From NCBI GenBank assembly GCA_003550305.1, contig QKYT01000477.1:1-19678 (forward strand): 19,678 nt of DNA, read 5' to 3'. Shown here one piece after another: positions 17,653 to 19,678 of this stretch. The position numbers and the translations under genes were made by a program. Position 1 is the first letter of the stretch. Each line of letters starts with the position of its first letter. The stretch comes from Glomus cerebriforme. Its lineage: Eukaryota; Glomeromycota; Glomeromycetes; Glomerales; Glomeraceae. Under the pieces are notes generated by a model. The model did no database searches and had not been told where the DNA came from. It saw only the letters and a program-made list of their open reading frames with translations.

Positions 17653-17840
17653 TTTTATATCTTCATTTTATATCTTGTAATAATTTATTTTATATCTCAT
17701 AATAAATTTGTTTTATATCTCATAAGTAAGTTTGTTTTATATCTCATAATAAAGTTTGTTTTATATCCTATAATAAAGTCTGTTTTATATTTTATAATAA
17801 AGTTTATTTCATATTTTATAATAATGATAAAGTTTATTTT
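17653..17840. repeat. 24-bp minisatellite inside the hAT element
   Basis: TTTTATATC or close variants start at 17653, 17666, 17688, 17711, 17735, 17759, 17783 and 17807. The period settles at exactly 24 bp from 17711 on. Each unit contains ATAATAAAGTTTG or a variant, and so repeated AATAAA-type poly(A) signals just after the transposase. Confidence 0.85.
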
Positions 17841-18046
17841 AGTAAAATTAACTTAAAATTTACATGTCGAAATTGCTGCGCCACAAAAATATAATTTCTC
17901 AAGAAATTATATTTATATAAATTCGATTCAATTCAATTAATTGAAAATCAAAAATCAAATCGTTAAATCGAATTTTAGAAATGATTAATCGAATCTTTAA
18001 TCGATTCTCAAGATTTGATTTTCGATTGAATTGATTCCAATCCCTA

Positions 18047-18240
18047 GATATAATTGCAAAAAATGATAAGGGATTAACTGCAATCCTTGATAATGTTCTA
18101 TCTAGTTGCCAAGAAATTTTATTTATGGCTGTTAATGTGAAAGAATCTACTGAATTCATAAACAGTCAGGCTTAGTATATATTGCATCTCTATGGTCCTC
18201 TTATCAATGGACAAAAAGCAGTTGTTTTAATAATGGTAGT
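18047..18240 (+). pseudogene. coding relic right of the hAT element, possibly polymerase N-terminal part
   Basis: One frame reads DIIAKNDKGLTAILDNVL, then SSCQEILFMAVNVKESTEF, a TAG at 18173-18175, then YILHLYGPLINGQKAVV. It begins exactly at the transposon tip. The composition is clearly coding. It is in the same frame as the polymerase relic that begins about 200 bp later, with an ATCTGA-rich stretch between them, so it may be the upstream part of the same gene. That link is inference. Confidence 0.45.
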
Positions 18241-18440
18241 ATTCCAATCTATTAAACCATTATCTGCCAGATTACAGATACCCATCCAAAAATCTGAATA
18301 TTTTAGATAACGGATAATATCAGATAGGATTTCTCAGATAATTGGTTAATGAACAATTGTGGATTATTTAGATATTGTCCATCAATATTATTACATAAAT
18401 TTGTTTTTATCCATATCCAATTATCCTTTGGATATCTGAC
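18241..18440. mobile_element. candidate small ATCTGA-rich insertion
   Basis: About 200 bp of non-coding sequence is rich in CAGAT/ATCTG (TATCTGCCAG, TTACAGATACC, CTCAGATAATT, TTGGATATCTGAC), like the ends of elements 1 and 2. It separates two coding relics. TATTC occurs at both borders (about 18239 and 18448) as a possible eroded duplication. Clean inverted ends are not visible, so the boundaries are approximate. Confidence 0.35.
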
Positions 18441-19372
18441 AAATTTGATATTCTTGTGCTAAAAGACTTATCTTCTGATTTGTTTGAGACAAAAATAAGA
18501 GCTATCCTCTTTGGCATGACAAAATGGTTCAGAATAAAGCATACCCATTTTGTGGTTACCATCCTGATAAAAAGACATATTTGTATATTTACACAACTAA
18601 TACTAAGCAAAGAAAGATTGCAATGAAAGTAATTCAAGAAAAAAAATATATTATAGCCTCAAATGATTAATTCACATATTATCACAAGGTAGTTTGTGAG
18701 TATGGTATTATGCTTTCAGATTGGTCAATGTTAAGAAATTATAAGTATTTATCAAGAGGAAGTTCTCTCTGCGCATATGTATTTTACATTTCAATAGAAA
18801 ATTTTTATTCTATCGAGAATGTAGTCACATTGAAAGATCACTTTCTGATTTCAGTACTTATAAAAAATCATACACTTGTCTTCACATGGGACATAGAAAC
18901 CTATAGTTCATATGGAATAGGTGAAATCCCTATTGTCTAATATAATAAAGATTGGGTATTCACTATTTGTATAACTCTTCATTGGAAGAACAATCCAAGA
19001 CTTTTAAAACAGATTTGTTTAATTGATATAGAAACAGCATCAGATCCACAATAGATTACAGTTATATATAGAAATTAACCAAATTTATTAAAGACTTTCA
19101 CTTTATACTGGAAAGTTTTTGCACCAGATATTTAATTAGGCTTTAGTGATTCATAATATGATTGATTTTTCATTATGAAAAAAGCCAATAGATTATAACT
19201 GGTTAAATAGATGTAGAAATAAATGTTTAGAAGAATGTGTTAAGAGAGTACTGAATGTATTTTACAATGGAATTATTATGGAAGGTTAGAGGAGATAAAT
19301 ATTATCTTATCTTCAGGTGATAAAACTATATTAAACAAGTTAACTTTGAACATAACAGGGAGCTCTAAATAG
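18441..19372 (+). pseudogene. family-B DNA polymerase relic, N-terminal and 3'-5' exonuclease region
   Basis: The frame from 18488 to TAG 19370-19372 is continuous apart from in-frame stops. It shows YPFCGYHPDKKTYLYIYTT, then LCAYVFYISIENFYSIENV, then VFTWDIETYSSYGIGEIP, whose Asp (18890) and Glu (18896) form the D-x-E of the Exo I motif. ICITLHWKNNPRLLKQICL follows. GFSDS, a stop, YD, a stop, then FFIMKKA (19139-19180) sits where Exo II belongs. It ends with ILNKLTLNITGS. Stops lie at 18668, 18938, 19052, 19076, 19133, 19154 and 19163, with more near 19190-19230. A second frame (DLSSDLFETKIRAILFGM) is open at 18430-18640 and may mark an early frameshift. Large DNA viruses and self-synthesising elements carry such polymerases; the origin is undecided. 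The polymerase active-site motifs are absent. Confidence 0.65.
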
Positions 19373-19388
19373 GTTTATTATTTAGGAT

Positions 19389-19460
19389 TAAATATAATAA
19401 TTAATATAATTAAATATAATAATTAATATAATTAAATATAATAATTAATATAATTAAATT
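19389..19460. repeat. 22-bp tandem repeat, three copies
   Basis: Three identical 22-bp A/T-only units start at 19389, 19411 and 19433, with a partial fourth. It lies just after the polymerase relic. Confidence 0.9.
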
Positions 19461-19594
19461 TAATTTAACTGAATAAATTTTTAAATGATTATATTAAATA
19501 GTAAAGTTTTATTATAATTAGGATTTAATATTTAAAATAAAACATTTGTGGAGTATTAAAAACCAAAAGAATATATTAGAATATTATATTTATT

Positions 19595-19678
19595 TTATAA
19601 ACACCTATATTCAGTTATAACTTCTTCATTTGTTAAACCAGTTTCATGATTTTCAGGAAGTGTTATATTAAAACTAAT
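19595..19678 (-). CDS. 3' end of an unrecognised gene, cut by the window edge
   Basis: The last 84 bases form an open minus-strand frame of 27 codons ending TAA (19595-19597). It reads NITLPENHETGLTNEEV and ends ITEYRCL. Codon use looks coding and the frame has no stop, but the rest lies outside the window. I do not recognise the family. It could equally be one more relic. Confidence 0.35.
   Translation of the reverse strand: MSFNITLPENHETGLTNEEVITEYRCL

Larger units (their letters stand above)
15293..18046 (+). mobile_element. full-length hAT DNA transposon
   Basis: Perfect 18-bp terminal inverted repeats TAGGGATTGGAATCAATT (15293-15310 and 18029-18046) bound a 2754-bp element. Subterminal AATCGAATC and AATTGAATC motifs recur on both sides (15310-15385 and 17920-18030), as expected for transposase binding sites. 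One hAT transposase frame fills the middle, and a 24-bp tandem repeat lies in the 3' untranslated part. The 8-bp flanks differ (CTCAAAAG left, GATATAAT right), so the usual target duplication is absent. Confidence 0.9.

Overview
This window is AT-rich eukaryotic nuclear DNA, most likely from an arbuscular mycorrhizal fungus (Glomeromycotina, Rhizophagus-like). The reasons are short GT-AG introns with fungal branch sites, Crinkler (CRN) genes, hAT transposases with fungal-type C-terminal dimerisation motifs, a fungal OTT_1508-type deaminase and very dense transposon debris. The species call rests on recognition of these families, not on a database search. Two ambiguous bases (7694 and 14795) indicate a draft assembly, so some frame breaks may be sequencing errors.

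Layout. 1-2950: intergenic DNA with a genomic A-tract after an AATAAA, a palindrome/CCAAT/CACGTG cluster, and weak, unrecognised coding-like scraps. 2953-4373 (-): a broken Crinkler with LFLAK-type header and PD-(D/E)XK nuclease-like tail. 4530-6144 (+): two decayed, intron-bearing relics of apparently lineage-expanded families. 6658-8048: an inverted-repeat element (element 1) filled with about eight tandem 100-131 bp units. 8181-9548 (+): a 455-residue OTT_1508-like zinc deaminase, the only complete and undamaged gene. 10525-10845: a GC-rich mariner-type MITE. 10869-12789 (-): Crinkler C-terminal relics; one is split by a second inverted-repeat element (element 2, 11335-12683) with a perfect 8-bp target duplication and its own 106-114 bp tandem array. 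12936-14513 (+): C-terminal part of a hAT transposase pseudogene. 15293-18046: a full-length hAT transposon with 18-bp perfect terminal inverted repeats and a transposase carrying five in-frame stops and one frameshift. 18441-19372 (+): the exonuclease end of a family-B DNA polymerase pseudogene. 19595-19678 (-): the 3' end of a gene running off the window.

Most unusual observation. The tandem units in elements 1 and 2 are not plain minisatellites. Read on the minus strand, each unit looks like a micro-exon (about 33-35 nt) followed by a short, complete intron: GTAAG donor, TACTAAAC or CAYTAAC branch site, polypyrimidine tract and TAG/ACAG acceptor. Several differences between copies fall at silent positions of one reading frame. 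The two elements differ in sequence but share the same build: ATCTGA-rich inverted ends, T-rich spacer, exon-intron array, inverted end. They may be members of an undescribed family of non-autonomous mobile elements that carry or build multi-exon cassettes. Element 2 sits inside a Crinkler exon in the sense orientation, and element 1 ends 132 bp before the deaminase start codon, where its tip forms a TATATAA box.

Apart from the deaminase and the two cassette arrays, the recognisable coding sequences are relics. Many of their stops fit G:C to A:T change at Trp and Gln codons.
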